The notes beneath the pieces are model-generated. The model saw nothing but the letters and a program-made list of their open reading frames with translations. It searched no databases and was not told the DNA's origin. From Eucalyptus grandis (taxonomy: Eukaryota > Streptophyta > Magnoliopsida > Myrtales > Myrtaceae): 64,000 nt of DNA. Made by a program: the position numbers and the translations under genes. Location of the stretch: contig NC_052618.1 in NCBI RefSeq assembly GCF_016545825.1, forward strand, positions 50,666,331 to 50,730,330, read 5' to 3'. This document shows positions 35,372-47,766 of this stretch, piece by piece; position 1 is the first letter of the stretch; every line of letters begins with the position of its first letter.

Positions 35372-36199
35372 GAGAAAAAACTACTAAAAATCCTAAACTT
35401 TACCTAGTATGACAAATTTACTCCGAACTTTTTTTTTGCAACACAAAAAATTCTAAACTTTGCCAATTGTGACATATTTACCCCAAACTCTATGGCTAAA
35501 GGGCATTTTCATCTCTTAATTTTTAAATAATTTTCTTTTTCTTTTCCTTTTTTTTTTGTTCATTTTTCTTCTTCTTTCTTCCCTTCGCCAACCATGGCTG
35601 AAGGAAGCCAAACTTAGGCGAGGGCTGCCCTTGCTGGCGTCAGGCGAGGGTTGCCCTCGCTAGCCCTCACCAGATCTAGCGAGGGCGATTTGGTGAGGGT
35701 GACCCTTGCTCGATGCAGGTGAGGGTAGCCCTCGCCTAGGTCAAATTTAGCAAAGAATGCCCTCGTTTGATGTCGATGAGGGTTGCCCTTGCCAGCCCAA
35801 GCGAGGGCCACTTTCGCCTGTGTTGGGCGAGGGCGGACCTCCCCGGATCTGGGGAGGGCAACCCACACTTGATGCTAGTCAGGGCGGTCCTCGCCTGAGT
35901 TTGGCTTCCCTCCGTTGGCCATGGTGGAGGGAAGAGAGAAGAAAAAAGAAAAAGAAAAAAAAAAAAAAAAAAGAAAAAGAAAAGAAAAGGAAAATTAATT
36001 TTAAAAATTAAAGGCGAAAATGCCTATAGTTTGGGATAAATGTGTCACACGGGTACAAGTTTGGGGTTTTTAATGTTACAAAAAAATTGGGATAAATGTG
36101 TCACAATTGATAAAGTTTAAGGATTTTTTGTATCATAAAATAAATTTAGGATAAGTTTATTACAATAGGCAAAGTTTAGGGTTTTTAGTAACTTTTTCC
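35372..36199. mobile_element. Mutator-like fold-back MITE, family 3 (unit 2 copy)
   Basis: Orthologous to 17046-17747, with the same 9-bp TSD TAATCTATA (35363-35371 and 36200-36208). The core is longer and more regular, with repeated GCGAGGG and CCCTCGC units. Core ends are inverted: CAACCATGGCTGAAGGAAGC against GGCTTCCCTCCGTTGGCCAT. Pyrimidine tract 35525-35585, purine tract 35930-35995. Confidence 0.75.
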
Positions 36200-36208
36200 T
36201 AATCTATA

Positions 36209-37800
36209 TGCAATACCAACATGGCATGAATGCTTTGACTTTCCCGTTATTATATGCAAACGGTATGGAAGGCTAACTTTTTTTTATCGAGTTACTTAAT
36301 TGAGAACAAAGATACATAATCACCAAATAGAGATTGGTAATTTCAATGATACTTGATAGATCTAATGTTTATTTAATCAACGAGTCCAACTAATTTTATT
36401 TATTAAGCTACGCGCTTCAGGAGAAGGGTACCCAAAAAGGTTCACATGCCCCTACTAATCCCATGAAACCAAGCCGCATTATTACATCCTAGAATGAAGA
36501 AACATGTCAAAACCACCAAGCCGCATTAGTACATCCTAGAACGAAGAAACATGTCAAAACCACCAACTATCCCAACAACTGTCCGATGTGTGATCTACCC
36601 TAAGTAGCATAGCATAAAGAAAAAAAAAGGCCCTGGACTTTACAAATCACGTCTAATCGCTAATCAATAGATTCACGATTAACTACTACTACCTTTGAAT
36701 CGTTTCACAGAAAAGGTTTCCCATTTTACTAGAGCTTTTTTCTGTCATTATGTACTTAGTTGGGGTTCTAAGTCACAATTTGTGTATATAGGCTGCTTCA
36801 AGCTTTTGAGAATCATTTATATGCACTACTACAGATTGCAATTAGTCCATAATGATAGGATAGACTACTTACAGAGTTGTTCAGGAGTGTTGGAATTCAT
36901 GATCCAATTTCTACAAAAATCTACAATTTAGATGTTGATATATTTTATAAAAAGCCTAGACTCCTCTAGAAATGCCGACAAAACTCCAGTCTACTAATGA
37001 TAGTTGGAGCCCGCGGCCTAGAATGAAAGCCAAAAAATGAAAATCTCTGACGGAGCAGAGATATAATTCATGTCTAAGTCGGTTATTAAGCCTATATAAA
37101 GGCTTTGTAATCGTTCATTCGTGCGAGTGGGTAGCAGACCATAGAAAGCTTACATTTTTAGAAATACTTCTCCGCCAACGCTTCTTTTTATCTCCTATTT
37201 CCATCAACTTGATAAACTTATATATCCCGTGACCTATGTCCTTGAATTATCCTACCTTGTCCATCCTCTACCAAACGTGTCCTGCATATATACACCTGCA
37301 CACAACATCAAACCACAAACTATCAATATGAAAACCACGTTTCCGCACGCAGCCATATTTTCAATGAGGAGCTGTAGGCCGTCGAAACTGCTTCCCAAGT
37401 TCGACATAGTTAGAAACTCAAATGTCTTAAAGGAGAAGACAAAGATTTGCATACCTGATTTTAAATCCATGGGTCTATGACCCTCAGTACCCTAGCTCGA
37501 TGAGACCGCCCTCATGAGTGTTCCTTATGTGAGAAAGTGGGTGTGTATGCGTATTGAACCGCAAAAAGTGAGAGCTAGATGATGGTCCTTAGCTTATTTA
37601 TAGAGTTTTGGATGGGCCCTCTCATTACGGGCTAGGTCAACTCGACCCACACAAGCCAAGTCTATATTCGACTATCAAGAAACCTTATATCCTATATTAT
37701 TAGATCAACTCTGTAAAAACGGTTAATTACAATCTCAATTAATGTAGCCCATATCAGGAAAATTCTACGGGAGCTTCCCATGATCATAAAAATTGTCCAC
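36209..37800. other. Unit 2 intergenic segment, counterpart of 17760-18980
   Basis: No gene recognised. It matches unit 1 but lacks the atpH insert and has extra sequence at about 37350-37790 that is absent from unit 1 between the CCATATTTCAA and GTCTACAAACTTC landmarks. Confidence 0.5.
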
Positions 37801-38800
37801 GAAAATTGTCCACGAACTTCATTTTTGACGTTTCAAATCGCCTGTTGACTGAATGGAACCTCAAGAATTAGCAACTTAACTTTCATACTTGTTCATGCGT
37901 TTCCGGAACGAAGAAGAAACTCAGGGATTTACAGAGGCAATGTGAGCTTCTGATAATGCAGGCCACCTAGTGATAGATTCAGCCATCGGACCTTTTTCCT
38001 TCTCCCAAACATGACAACCACTGCATATCACTATCGTCTTTGCGAGATGTTGAAGTGAGGGATATTGATCACGTTTTGTGCTGGATAGCACATTCTGGAT
38101 TGAGTTTGAAGATCGTGAGTTTCACAGCAACAGCATGAGTCGAAGAGAAAAAGCTGATTTTAACAATTTGGGCAGGACAAAATCGAGTCGGTTTGATCCA
38201 AGCTGGGTCGAATAGACGATGCCGAATTTTAACTTTTCCAAGCAGTTTGCATAACCACCAAAGAGTAGCAGCTTTATCACCAAGCTTTCTGCGGCCTATG
38301 GAACTTTCCTCGTTAATAAGCTATGGAAGAGAACGCAGCAAAAACCAGCATTTTCCACAGATGGATGCCTTCTCTCAATAGAAGTCCTCGTTGAACTTAA
38401 GAATCTCGTGCAGACTTATCTCAGCTGATTTGAACCGACGCATTGGACTCCTATGATTGTCGACATAAAGCCGGGCTTGAAGGAGTGGTAAGAGACTCTC
38501 ATTCACCCCCAAATTCATCAAGGTAATTGCGAAGAGCATCCCTCACTTTTTCGTCGAATTCTCTGATAAAAACTACTCGGGTCACATGAATAAAATGATA
38601 GAGGACATCGGCGAAAAATTGAAAACACCCAGAAACACATCTGAAGCACATTTCGACCGTCAAACTGAATGCACATATAACTTTGCACTCTAGAAATTGA
38701 GGCTGCGGAGATGCCGCATTTTGTCATGCCATACATGATTTCTCAAATTCTCTCAACATCTTTCGACATCAAGCTGCCGAGGACGCACTTGTTGTAAGAT
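37800..38800. repeat. Unidentified conserved segment, unit 2 copy
   Basis: Closely matches 18980-19960 with small indels, e.g. an extra ~18 bp near 38685. The minus-strand frame is interrupted. Family not recognised. Confidence 0.5.
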
Positions 38801-38852
38801 TATATACTACCATTCTCAGTCTATATAAACCCTATTGCTGGTGCATGCAAGC

Positions 38853-39092
38853 ATGAGCTCGCTAGTTATACAATGTAATGCTTCTCCCCATGATCAGACC
38901 GGCGTTCGTCCAAGATGTAAAGCATGGAATGTGATGCTAAACGGGGTCCTCAACGCTAGAACACATGGGACGTCGTGCACTAACACTGAACTAGCAAATG
39001 TGTTCAGGGACCAGATAGGAAGAGATAACTTTCAGGTGTTTCAGGAGCATGAAGTCCCCTGCGCACCTGAAAAGCCCATGGCGTGTCCTTAA
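38853..39092 (+). CDS. Small conserved ORF, 79 codons (unit 2)
   Basis: Same length as the unit 1 ORF with three substitutions (FTDQ to FRDQ, QVLQ to QVFQ, MTCP to MACP) and the same TATATAAA about 30 bp upstream. No recognised domain. Confidence 0.3.
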   Translation: MSSLVIQCNASPHDQTGVRPRCKAWNVMLNGVLNARTHGTSCTNTELANVFRDQIGRDNFQVFQEHEVPCAPEKPMACP

Positions 39093-39612
39093 TTTTGTGA
39101 ACTTCGTGATTTTTCTTTTAAAATGATATCTGGCCGCCTGGGGTGATTGCCTCAAATGACGGGCTCAGGCAGGAACTAAAAATTCTCTATGGAGGCAAAT
39201 GTGAGATTTTCTTGAAATTACTACTAATTGTTCTAAAAGTTTTCAGCTGTTAGATGAATGCGTGATTTAATATTTAATTATTCTAACACTCCCTTCATAT
39301 TTAGTCTGATCTTTTTGCTTAGTACTAAGCGTGGATATATTTAATTGATGAGGTAAATGGGGTCTGAAAAGGTTTGAATTCAAAACCTTTGACTCTGATA
39401 TTATATGAACTTTTATAAGATTACTATTAACTATTCTAAAAACTTAAATTGTTAGATGAATGCTTGATTTAATTTTTAATTATTTCAATAATAAAGATCA
39501 ATGTTCAAATACCAGAACACTTCTACACAGCACTTCTACATTCAGTTCCATTCCACATAAGGAAAAGTGAAGTCTGGGAAGCTGATGAAATTCACCTAAC
39601 GAAGGAGCAAAT

Positions 39613-42600
39613 TGTTAAAGGAACAGGATCATCTTTATCTCATCCTTTTACTATAAAGTCAGTTGGTGACTTCGAGAAAGGAAAAGATAGATCAAGTATG
39701 CGAAAAACAGAAACAAGCTGATGATCAACAATGGGAAGCTGGTGATGAAGACTGACATGAGTTGATATAGAAGACATGGATTGCCAAGCTAGCAGACTAA
39801 TCGACGGTGAAGAACATGTGATGTAGAAGACACGGATCACAAGCTGGCTTAGTTAACGGGAGTTGTTATTCTGTTGTAAACAGTTAGCTAAGTTTGGTAG
39901 TTCAGTTTTTTTGTTACTAGAAAAAAGTCAGCTTCTCTCCTTTGTTATATATAGAGAGAAAGAAAACTCCGTAGAGCAATGAGAATCAAGCTCAACTATG
40001 ATATGCACATACAATGATACCGGGGATTAGCTATGTTGTATCACTCTAAAGTTCCACTGAAATTTTGGGTAGATGCCTTTGTGACAGCTAATTACATTGT
40101 AAATATTCTCCCCACACCAAAACTAAAGATGGATACACCTATAACAAAATTAATAATAGTCAGCCAAGGTATGATCATTTAAGGGTGTTTGGCTGTGCTT
40201 GTTATCCTTGCTTGAGACCATATGCAAACCACAAATTTGATCCTCGATCTCTTACTTGTGTATTTCTGGGTTACAGTGATCTGCACAAAGGATATCGATG
40301 TCTTGTACCTACTGATAATCGTGTATATATCAGTAGACATGTTGTCTTTAATGAAACATCTTATCCATTCACAAAGAGGTTGGTCAATGAGTATGGACAA
40401 CATACAACTTTATATAAACAATGGATTGGAGAAATTCAATTGTTCGAACCTCCAAGTACTGGCTCAACAGATAATAATCCTCTTCATCAGTCAGCCAAAA
40501 GTCAGAATCATCCTGATATGGGTGATTATTATAGTCATCACCTATATAGTGGACAGGAGCCACAGACTGCTTCCTTAGTACCAATGCAGAATGAATTCAC
40601 AATAGACGCACAACCAGTCTTTACTTCAATAGATGTTGTGCCTACAGATATCTCTACCGATCAAGAACAACATACTTCCAGCTCTTTATCTTCACAAAAT
40701 GATCTACCTACTAACATTAGTCTTGATCAAGAGCAACACAATTCTAGTCTTACTTCTTCTCAAGGTACTACTACTGTTCATCATATGCAGACTCGATTGA
40801 AATCTGGGATTAGAAAACCAAATCCAAAGTATGCTTGTTTAGCTGAGTATCAAGTTCCTATGGAACCAAGGTCTATTAAATCAGTCTTAGCTGATAAAGC
40901 TTGGTATAGTGCAATGGAAGAAGAAATAAGTGCACTGTATGAAAATCAAACTTGGATATTAGTTCCCAGAACTGACCAGATGGATGTAATAGGCTGTAAG
41001 TGGGTGTCTAAGACCAAACTCGCACCTGATGGTAGCCTTGACAGACTAAAGGCTCGACTAGTAGCCAAAGGTTTTCACCAAGAGGCAGGACTTGACTTTA
41101 CTGAGACCTTCAGCCTTGTTGTAAAACATGCAACAATCCGTATAATGCTGTCTTTAGCTCTGATGAAACAGTGGCCAATACATCAACTTGATGTCAAAAA
41201 TGCTTTCCTCCATGGAGATTTGAATGAGACTGTATATATGGAACAACCACCTGGCTTTATACATCCTAAAAAATCGAGTTATGTTTGTTTGCTCCAAAAG
41301 TCCTTATATGGCCTTCGACAAGCCCCAAGAGTTTGGTTCGATAAATTTAGCAAATTTCTACTCGGGCGGCTTCTTCGTAGCACAAACAGATCCTTCCTTA
41401 TTTGTTCTTCATGTTGAATCACATACGGTGTTATTCTTGCTGTATATCGATGATATAATCTTGACTGGTAGCTCATCTCAACTTTTAACTACCTTGATTT
41501 AGAAGCTCAGCCTCCACTTCCATATGAAGGATCTTGGATATCTTCACTATTTTTTAGGCATTGAAGCCAAACGTACTTCACAAAATCTATTTCTGTGCCA
41601 AACAAAATATGCCACTGACTTACTGAAACGAGCTCATATGGCTGGATGCAAACCAATCTCAACACCCTTGCCACTTCGATCACTTTCCATGATCAATGCT
41701 ACAAATCAACTAACAGATCCTATTGAGTACAGAAGCTTGGTTGGTGGTCTTCAGTACTTAACTATTACTCGACCAGACTTGGCTTTTGCCACAAATCTTC
41801 TTTGTCAAAAAATGCAACATCCTACAGTGGCAGACTTTCATCAATTAAAGAGTCCTTTGATATGTCAAAGGCACCATACATCTTGGGGTCTATCTCCATT
41901 CTCAAAGTTCAGTAAACCTCTATGGATTTTCAGATGCTAATTGGGCAGGGTCTATTGTCACACGACGTTCTACAATTGGGTTTTGTACCTTTCCTGGATC
42001 TAATTTGCTTTCTTGGTCAGCCAAGAAACAACCCACTGTTTCAAGATCCTCCATAGAAGCAGAATACCGGGCACTTGCATCAACAACTGCTGAACTCACT
42101 TGGATAAGCTTTGTATTACGTGATATTGGTATTTCTCTTCCATCAGCTACATCTTTATTCTACGTGACAACAGATCAGCAATTTCTCTTACAGCAAATCC
42201 AATACTGCATGCTCAAACGAAGCACATCGAAGTCGACTTCCACTTCGTACGTGAGAAAGTTTCTTCTGGATCTATTCGTGTTCAATATATACCTAGTCAT
42301 CTTTAATTAGCTGACATCTTTACTAAATCTCTCTCACGATTAGCTCATGTTACTCTTCGAACCAAATTGGGAATGGGTTTCTTCACCCTTCCCAATTTGA
42401 GGGGGGATGTTAAAGGAACAGGATCATCTTTATCTCATCATTTTACTATAAAGTCAGCTGGTGACTTCGAGAAAGGAAAAGATAGATCAAGTATGCGAAA
42501 AACAGAAACAAGCTGATGATCAACAATGGGAAGCTAGTGATGAAGACTGACATGAGTTGATACAGAAGACATGGATTGCCAAGCTAGCAGACTAATCAAC

Positions 42601-43006
42601 GGTGAAGAACATGTGATGTAGAAGACACGGATCGCCAAGCTGGCTTAGTTAACGAGTTGTTATTCTGTTGTAAACAGTTAGCTAAGTTTGGTAGTTCAGT
42701 TTTTTTGTTACTAGAAAAAAAGTCAGCTTCTCTCCTTTGTTATATATAGAGAGAAAGAAAACTCCGTAGAGCAATGAGAATCAAGCTCAACTATGATATG
42801 CACATACAATGATATTGAGTAGAGAGAACAGAGGAGGAAGAACAGAGGATTTGTATTGATTGTTGTAGTTGATACTTTGTAAAAACATGAGCTTCTGATA
42901 CAAAGCTATATAGAACATTTCTTGTACAGATTTTTCTTCTTCTGAGTCTATTCTTCATCATCATCATCTGATTCTATTCTTCATCACCTGCATCTTCATT
43001 TTCTCA
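39613..43006 (+). mobile_element. Ty1/copia element with large internal deletion
   Basis: TSD CAAAT at 39608-39612 and 43007-43011. The 3' LTR is 42418-43006 (589 bp, TG...CA), preceded by polypurine tract TTTGAGGGGGGA. The 5' LTR is cut short: 39613 to about 40021, ending at the same point where the 3' LTR has 180 bp more. That missing end, the primer site, gag, protease and the first part of integrase are all gone in one deletion. The remaining LTR parts differ by only about seven bases plus two small indels by eye, so it is fairly young. Confidence 0.9.
40036..42308 (+). pseudogene. Copia pol remnant: integrase end, reverse transcriptase, RNase H
   Basis: Begins inside integrase (KVPLKFWVDAFVTANYIVN), then the FGCACYP...FLGYS block. 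The reverse transcriptase follows: WYSAMEEEISAL, CKWVSKTKL, LVAKGFHQ, DVKNAFLHGDL, SLYGLRQAP, and the catalytic YIDD near 41445. RNase H has the SRSSIEAEYRAL region (42045-42075). A shift at about 41350 breaks the RT, TAG follows at 41500, and further breaks lie near 41850 and 42190. Confidence 0.85.
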
Positions 43007-43011
43007 CAAAT

Positions 43012-43592
43012 AAGGAAGAAGAAAGGCCGAAGAGCACAGAATTCCAAAACCATTAACGAAGGGCGGGTTCGGTTCGGGCACTCAAGCTCGCCATGGCTTT
43101 CGGAACTAACTTGCATTCTTCCGGACAAGTGCACGGCTCTATTCCAACATCTGAAGCCGAACCGACAAAAAGGAGAACGCGTATCACCATCAACAAGCTA
43201 ATTACCAAGAGAATTCTGGAGCTGGTCACTGGGTGAGTATCGCTTTCAAAAAGAACCATTGAACTGAAAAGGAAGGAGCTTGAGCGCTTTCTACGTTCGG
43301 CTCTTCCACTCGGACGTATTGATAATCTTATCGTATCGTATTATCATGTTGCATAGAGATGTGGTAAAATCAAAGTACAATGGCATTAATTGATTTCTTT
43401 TGTCAAAGCATCGATGTCATTCTATCTAGCAATAGGTGATGCTAAGATAACGCGGCAGAATAACGGTGCCTTTTGAACTACAAATTTCTTTTGGGACTTT
43501 GCTAGCATAATAGTCTATTGTGAGTTATAAATTTTCGAAGAAGTGAATCCCACGACAATTTATAATTATTTATGATTTGATTTTTTTGTGAT
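43012..43592 (-). other. Leader-like module, unit 2 right part
   Basis: Continuation of the unit 1 module (20770-21370) beyond the copia insertion. It shares AATTCCAAAACCATTAACGA and the GAATTCTGGAGCTGGT block. No gene called. Confidence 0.4.
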
Positions 43593-46500
43593 TGTTGACA
43601 CCTAATTTTAGCAAATCTAGGAAAATAAAGAAAATAAAAATTGCATTGGAACAAATAATAGGAAAAAAATGAAAAAAATGGGGTAAATTGATTTAATTGA
43701 ATTATGCAAGGAAATATGAAATTTTGATGGATGTTCGGATTTTGTTAAATGCAGCAACAATTTTGAAATCAAGTGAAAAATGGGCAATAATTGAGCTGAT
43801 TGCCAAATCATACAGATTTAATTTAATGTGACAAGAAAGGGTAACTCGGGAAATGCCATATAAAGAGACTGTTTCTAATCACTATAAAAGAGAAGCTCAT
43901 TTTTCATGAATTAATGGGGGGTTCAAAAAAAAAATCAAGAGAGAATCCGTAAAAAAAAAGGGGGGTTTTTCCGTCGTTCTACGGGAGAGAGAGCATACAA
44001 AAGGAAAAGCTTTAGAAAAGAAAAAAGTCAAAAAAAGTCAAAAAAGAAAAGAGGGAAGAGACGTGAGGGCCACAATTCTGAGAGCATAGAGAGACACACG
44101 TGAGAAGGGACGATTGAGAGAGGGCACGCTCGCGAGAGCTGAACAAGTCACGGTTGAAACCCCTTCACGGCCATGAATTTGTCAAGTTCATGGCCGTGCC
44201 TCGACGCCGACCCTGCTGCCAATCGTCCATTGCATTGACAACGACCAGCTTTGTTGCGATCCTCTCCGATGATAAAGTAGCAGCGTGCACCCCCTCGTCT
44301 GGCGGTGATCAACAATCACGAAGTTTTGGAGGCCACACAATTGAAAACATACTGCCACAATAGAGAGAAAAGAGGGAGAGAAGAAGCTCTCTCGGCCAAC
44401 CCTTGGCGGAGACGCTCGTCTTGGCGTGCCACGACACCACCATTGTGCCCTCATCATCGACAACACTACTGCATCGCCCCTCCTTCAGCCACGAGCCAAC
44501 CACTCCTATGATGACGGAGCTGCCCACGCCAAGCCGCTGCTGTTCGTGATCTGCCATCAAGTCATCGCCATCCGGGCCCAACGAGCTCAGTGCACCGTTA
44601 AGAAGTCCAGTACAATGATGCTGCACTAGCCCTCTGACGATGAAGCTACCGAACGTCGTTTGCTGATCGAGAGTTCCAGCCCAACTCCCACTACAAAATA
44701 CGAAGCAAAGGACGTCCGTGAAGGAGCACATGGGCATCCACGCGTCACACCCAAGTCCAGGTTTCTTCACGGGGACAATACACTATTTTGAGAAGAAAAG
44801 TCAACACCGAGAGTTCAAGCAGTGAAAATCAAAAGGCCCGAGTTTTGGTCAAGGAAAGGAGGATTCTCTTTTGCTGAATTTTCGAGAGAAAGGCCATCAT
44901 TAACGGTTATTGCCGAATTACTTCCCGCGCGTGCTACGGGCTACGTGTCTGCTCCGATTCTCATCGCGCACGACATGGCTAGACACCCTTTTCCTAGTGA
45001 CGGATCTCGTCTTCTCTTTGCTTCACGAAGGTGTCGCTAATAAATTTCCTTGTTAGTCCAGCGTCTTTTAGCGTTCTTGTAGGTCTCGCGGAGCCGTTCC
45101 ATAATCACTGCACCGCCGTGACGTTTCTTGCTGTCACCGAGTTGCTGCTACTTTGCTGAGACTACACCAAGTTGAGCAACAGCAGCCATCCTTGCCATGT
45201 CGTGTGCCAACCCGAGACCCATCTGCTGTGCCGAGCCTCACCCACGAGCTATTCCCGGTCATCTGTCAAGCCGATTCTGTTAAGCTCAAATGTGGCAATA
45301 ACTCTTGCAACATTAGGTAATTATTTTATCCGAACTTGATTTCGATATTTTATTGCCTAATATATGTCTATTAATATCTAATATTCATATCCATGGGCGA
45401 TGGACATAACTTTCAATTAGGATTTATTTCCTAATTCGCAACCGCATATAATTTTTTATTCCATCTATAAGGCTTTAGTGGAATAATTAATCACGCGGGA
45501 ATAAAATTGATATCTTGATTTTTAAGGCTTAAGATCAATTTATCGAATTTATTAGCAAGATAATCAAGCTGATTTGGATATTGTTCCCTAATTCGAACGA
45601 TGTATGATATCTTAGATGATTTTGAATGATTTAGTGTTTATCTTTTAATTGCTTTATTTATCTCGAAAATACAAAAAAGATTGCATTTGCATATCATATA
45701 TATTAGAATTAATTTCCTGGATAGAATTGCATGATATAATAATTAGAATGCATGTTTAGATGGTATCTAGGCTAGATAATTTCTTTGAATTAAATTGCAT
45801 GTCAAGATAAATTTTTGAGTTAAGATAGGATTCGGATAAGTCTATTTCCTAACTTAAAATAGATAATATCTCACTTTAGTTAGATTTTTATTGTTAGTTA
45901 TTTTTAATTATGAATAAAAAATACAAAAATCATGCGCATGTCACATAGGATTAGATTCATGAAATGCACGTCATTTCGCTCCGTTTGTTTCACGGAAAAT
46001 AACTTTCAGGAAAATGTTTTCCGGATTTTCCGGTGTTTGTTTCACGGAAAACCAACTACTCAAGGAAAATATTTTTCATCAATGGAAAAAACTACCTTCA
46101 AAGATAAGGAAAATGTTTTCCACTTTTGAAAAGTGGAAACATTTTCCATAACTTCTTCCACCTTATATCTTTTTATTAACACATTTTTGTTTTATTTTTA
46201 TGCTTTTCTTTTCTTTTCTTTTCTTTCTTTCTTTCCTTTTCATCTTTCTTCCTTAGCTTGGCGGTGGCCGGCCCGACGAGCTTGGTGATCGGCGATCGGC
46301 CGCGGCCGCGAGCCGCTCGAGCTCTACCCTAGGCCGGCAAGGCTCCGCCTAGCCCGATCGTGGAAGCCGAGCTCGCCCGAGCCCGGCGAGCTCGGGCCTC
46401 GCCGGATCGGGCGAGGTGGAGCCTCGTCGGCTTGGGGCGAGCTCGGCTTTGCTAGATCCGGCGAGCCGGGCGGGGCTCGGGCCTCGCCCGAGCTCGCCGG

Positions 46501-47750
46501 AGGTCCGGCAAGCCGCGAGCTCGCCGAACCTGGCGGTGGAGCTTGGGCTCGCTTGGATTGGGAGCCCGAGCTCCGCCGCTAGATCCGGCGAGCTCGAGGC
46601 TCGCCAGAGCCCGACGAACCTCCGGCGAGCTCGGGCGAGATCACCGAGCCTCAAGCTCGCCGGATTTGGCAACCGGATCTTGGTCGGTCTGCTGGATAGT
46701 CATCCATCGTCGGGCGTGCGGCGGCGGAGGAAGGAGGAAGGAGAAGGAAAAGAAAAGGAAAAAATAAAAAGAAAAGAAAGAAAAAATAATAAAATAATAA
46801 TTTTTTTTTTTATTTTTAAAATATAAATAATTAAAATTTTATTTTTAAAATATAAAAAATAAAACAAATGAACGGTGGAAAATAATAAAAATTGTATTTT
46901 TAAAAATACAAATATTTTTGGTCAATTAAAAATATTAAAATTCAATTTTTTTGATAATTTTTCATAAACAATTAAATTAGTTAATGAACGGTGGAAAATG
47001 TTTTCCACTCAAAATTTAAGTTTCATCCGAACACTGGAAAATATAGCCATTTTCCTGGAAAATGACTTATGGGAAAATGTTTTCCGGAGATGGCCCATTT
47101 TCCGCGTAAAACGAATGGACCCTTAGTGATTGTTACTATGTCCATTTAATTAGAAATTGCATATCATTAGAGTTAGTTCATTTAGTTAATATTGCATTGC
47201 ATATTGCATGATTTTCATTAATCAAGTAAAAAAAAAGAAATTGTGTGTTAATTAGAAATCATATCTAGGTTGTTGATGTGAATTCTGATCTAACAATGCA
47301 GATAATTTCGTTACTTTGAGGTAAGTTCCTGCAATTTATTCATTGCTTTCCTTTGATGTTAAATTGATGGTTTGCGCACCCGCATAATCGCCTCACATGT
47401 TAGGGGAATATATTTAAAATCAATTCAAGCTGCCTTGCCAAACATTTTTCGAAAATTAAAAAGAAGTGGTACCGAAAGGACATTAGAGAAATCTAGTGTA
47501 ACAAAGTCCCCATACCTATAGTCTCTGGTTCGTAGGAGTAAAGTGAAACTCCTGTTACTTTACTTGGGTTTCTAATCGACCCATCAAAAAATAAATTAGT
47601 GGCGACTCTTGATTAAAAATCAATTGCATGCTAAGAACATGAACTTAAGTCGCGAATTGGTATGGGCTTGGGAGAGCCCGGGTTAAGTTTAGGCTTAATA
47701 ATCCATTAGCCAAATTTTAGGTGGTTCACCTCGAAAAATTGGTCGTGACA
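43593..47750 (+). mobile_element. Large solo LTR, Tat/Ogre-like Ty3 lineage, with nested MITE
   Basis: Starts TGTTGACACCTAATTTT and ends GGTCGTGACA. TSD GTGAT at 43588-43592 and 47751-47755; the unoccupied site is at 21369-21373 in unit 1. It is 4158 bp, or about 3.0 kb without the nested element at 45978-47123. The TGTTGACACC start, the TTAGTGGCGACTC motif near the end (47596) and the great LTR length are what I associate with Tat/Ogre-type gypsy elements. CACTATAAAAGAGAAG (43881-43896) is a good TATA box for the LTR promoter. No gag-pol and no second LTR were seen, so recombination between LTRs most likely removed the body. Confidence 0.72.
45978..47123. mobile_element. Fold-back TIR element, family 1 (copy b), nested in the solo LTR
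   Basis: Left end CGTTTGTTTCACGGAAAATA, right end a TTTTCCGCGTAAAACGAATG relative in inverted orientation. Pyrimidine tract (46200-46255), CpG core full of GAGCTCG/CGAGCTC (46260-46725), purine tract (46728-46795), and inverted GGAAAATGTTTTCC motifs near both ends. The long open frames over the core are not genes. Confidence 0.7.
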
Positions 47751-47766
47751 GTGATCTAGTAAAAGT

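Noticed and set aside
46349..46826. Open frames over another GC-rich core
   Set aside because: Same cause: fold-back core, no domain, no conservation of frame.
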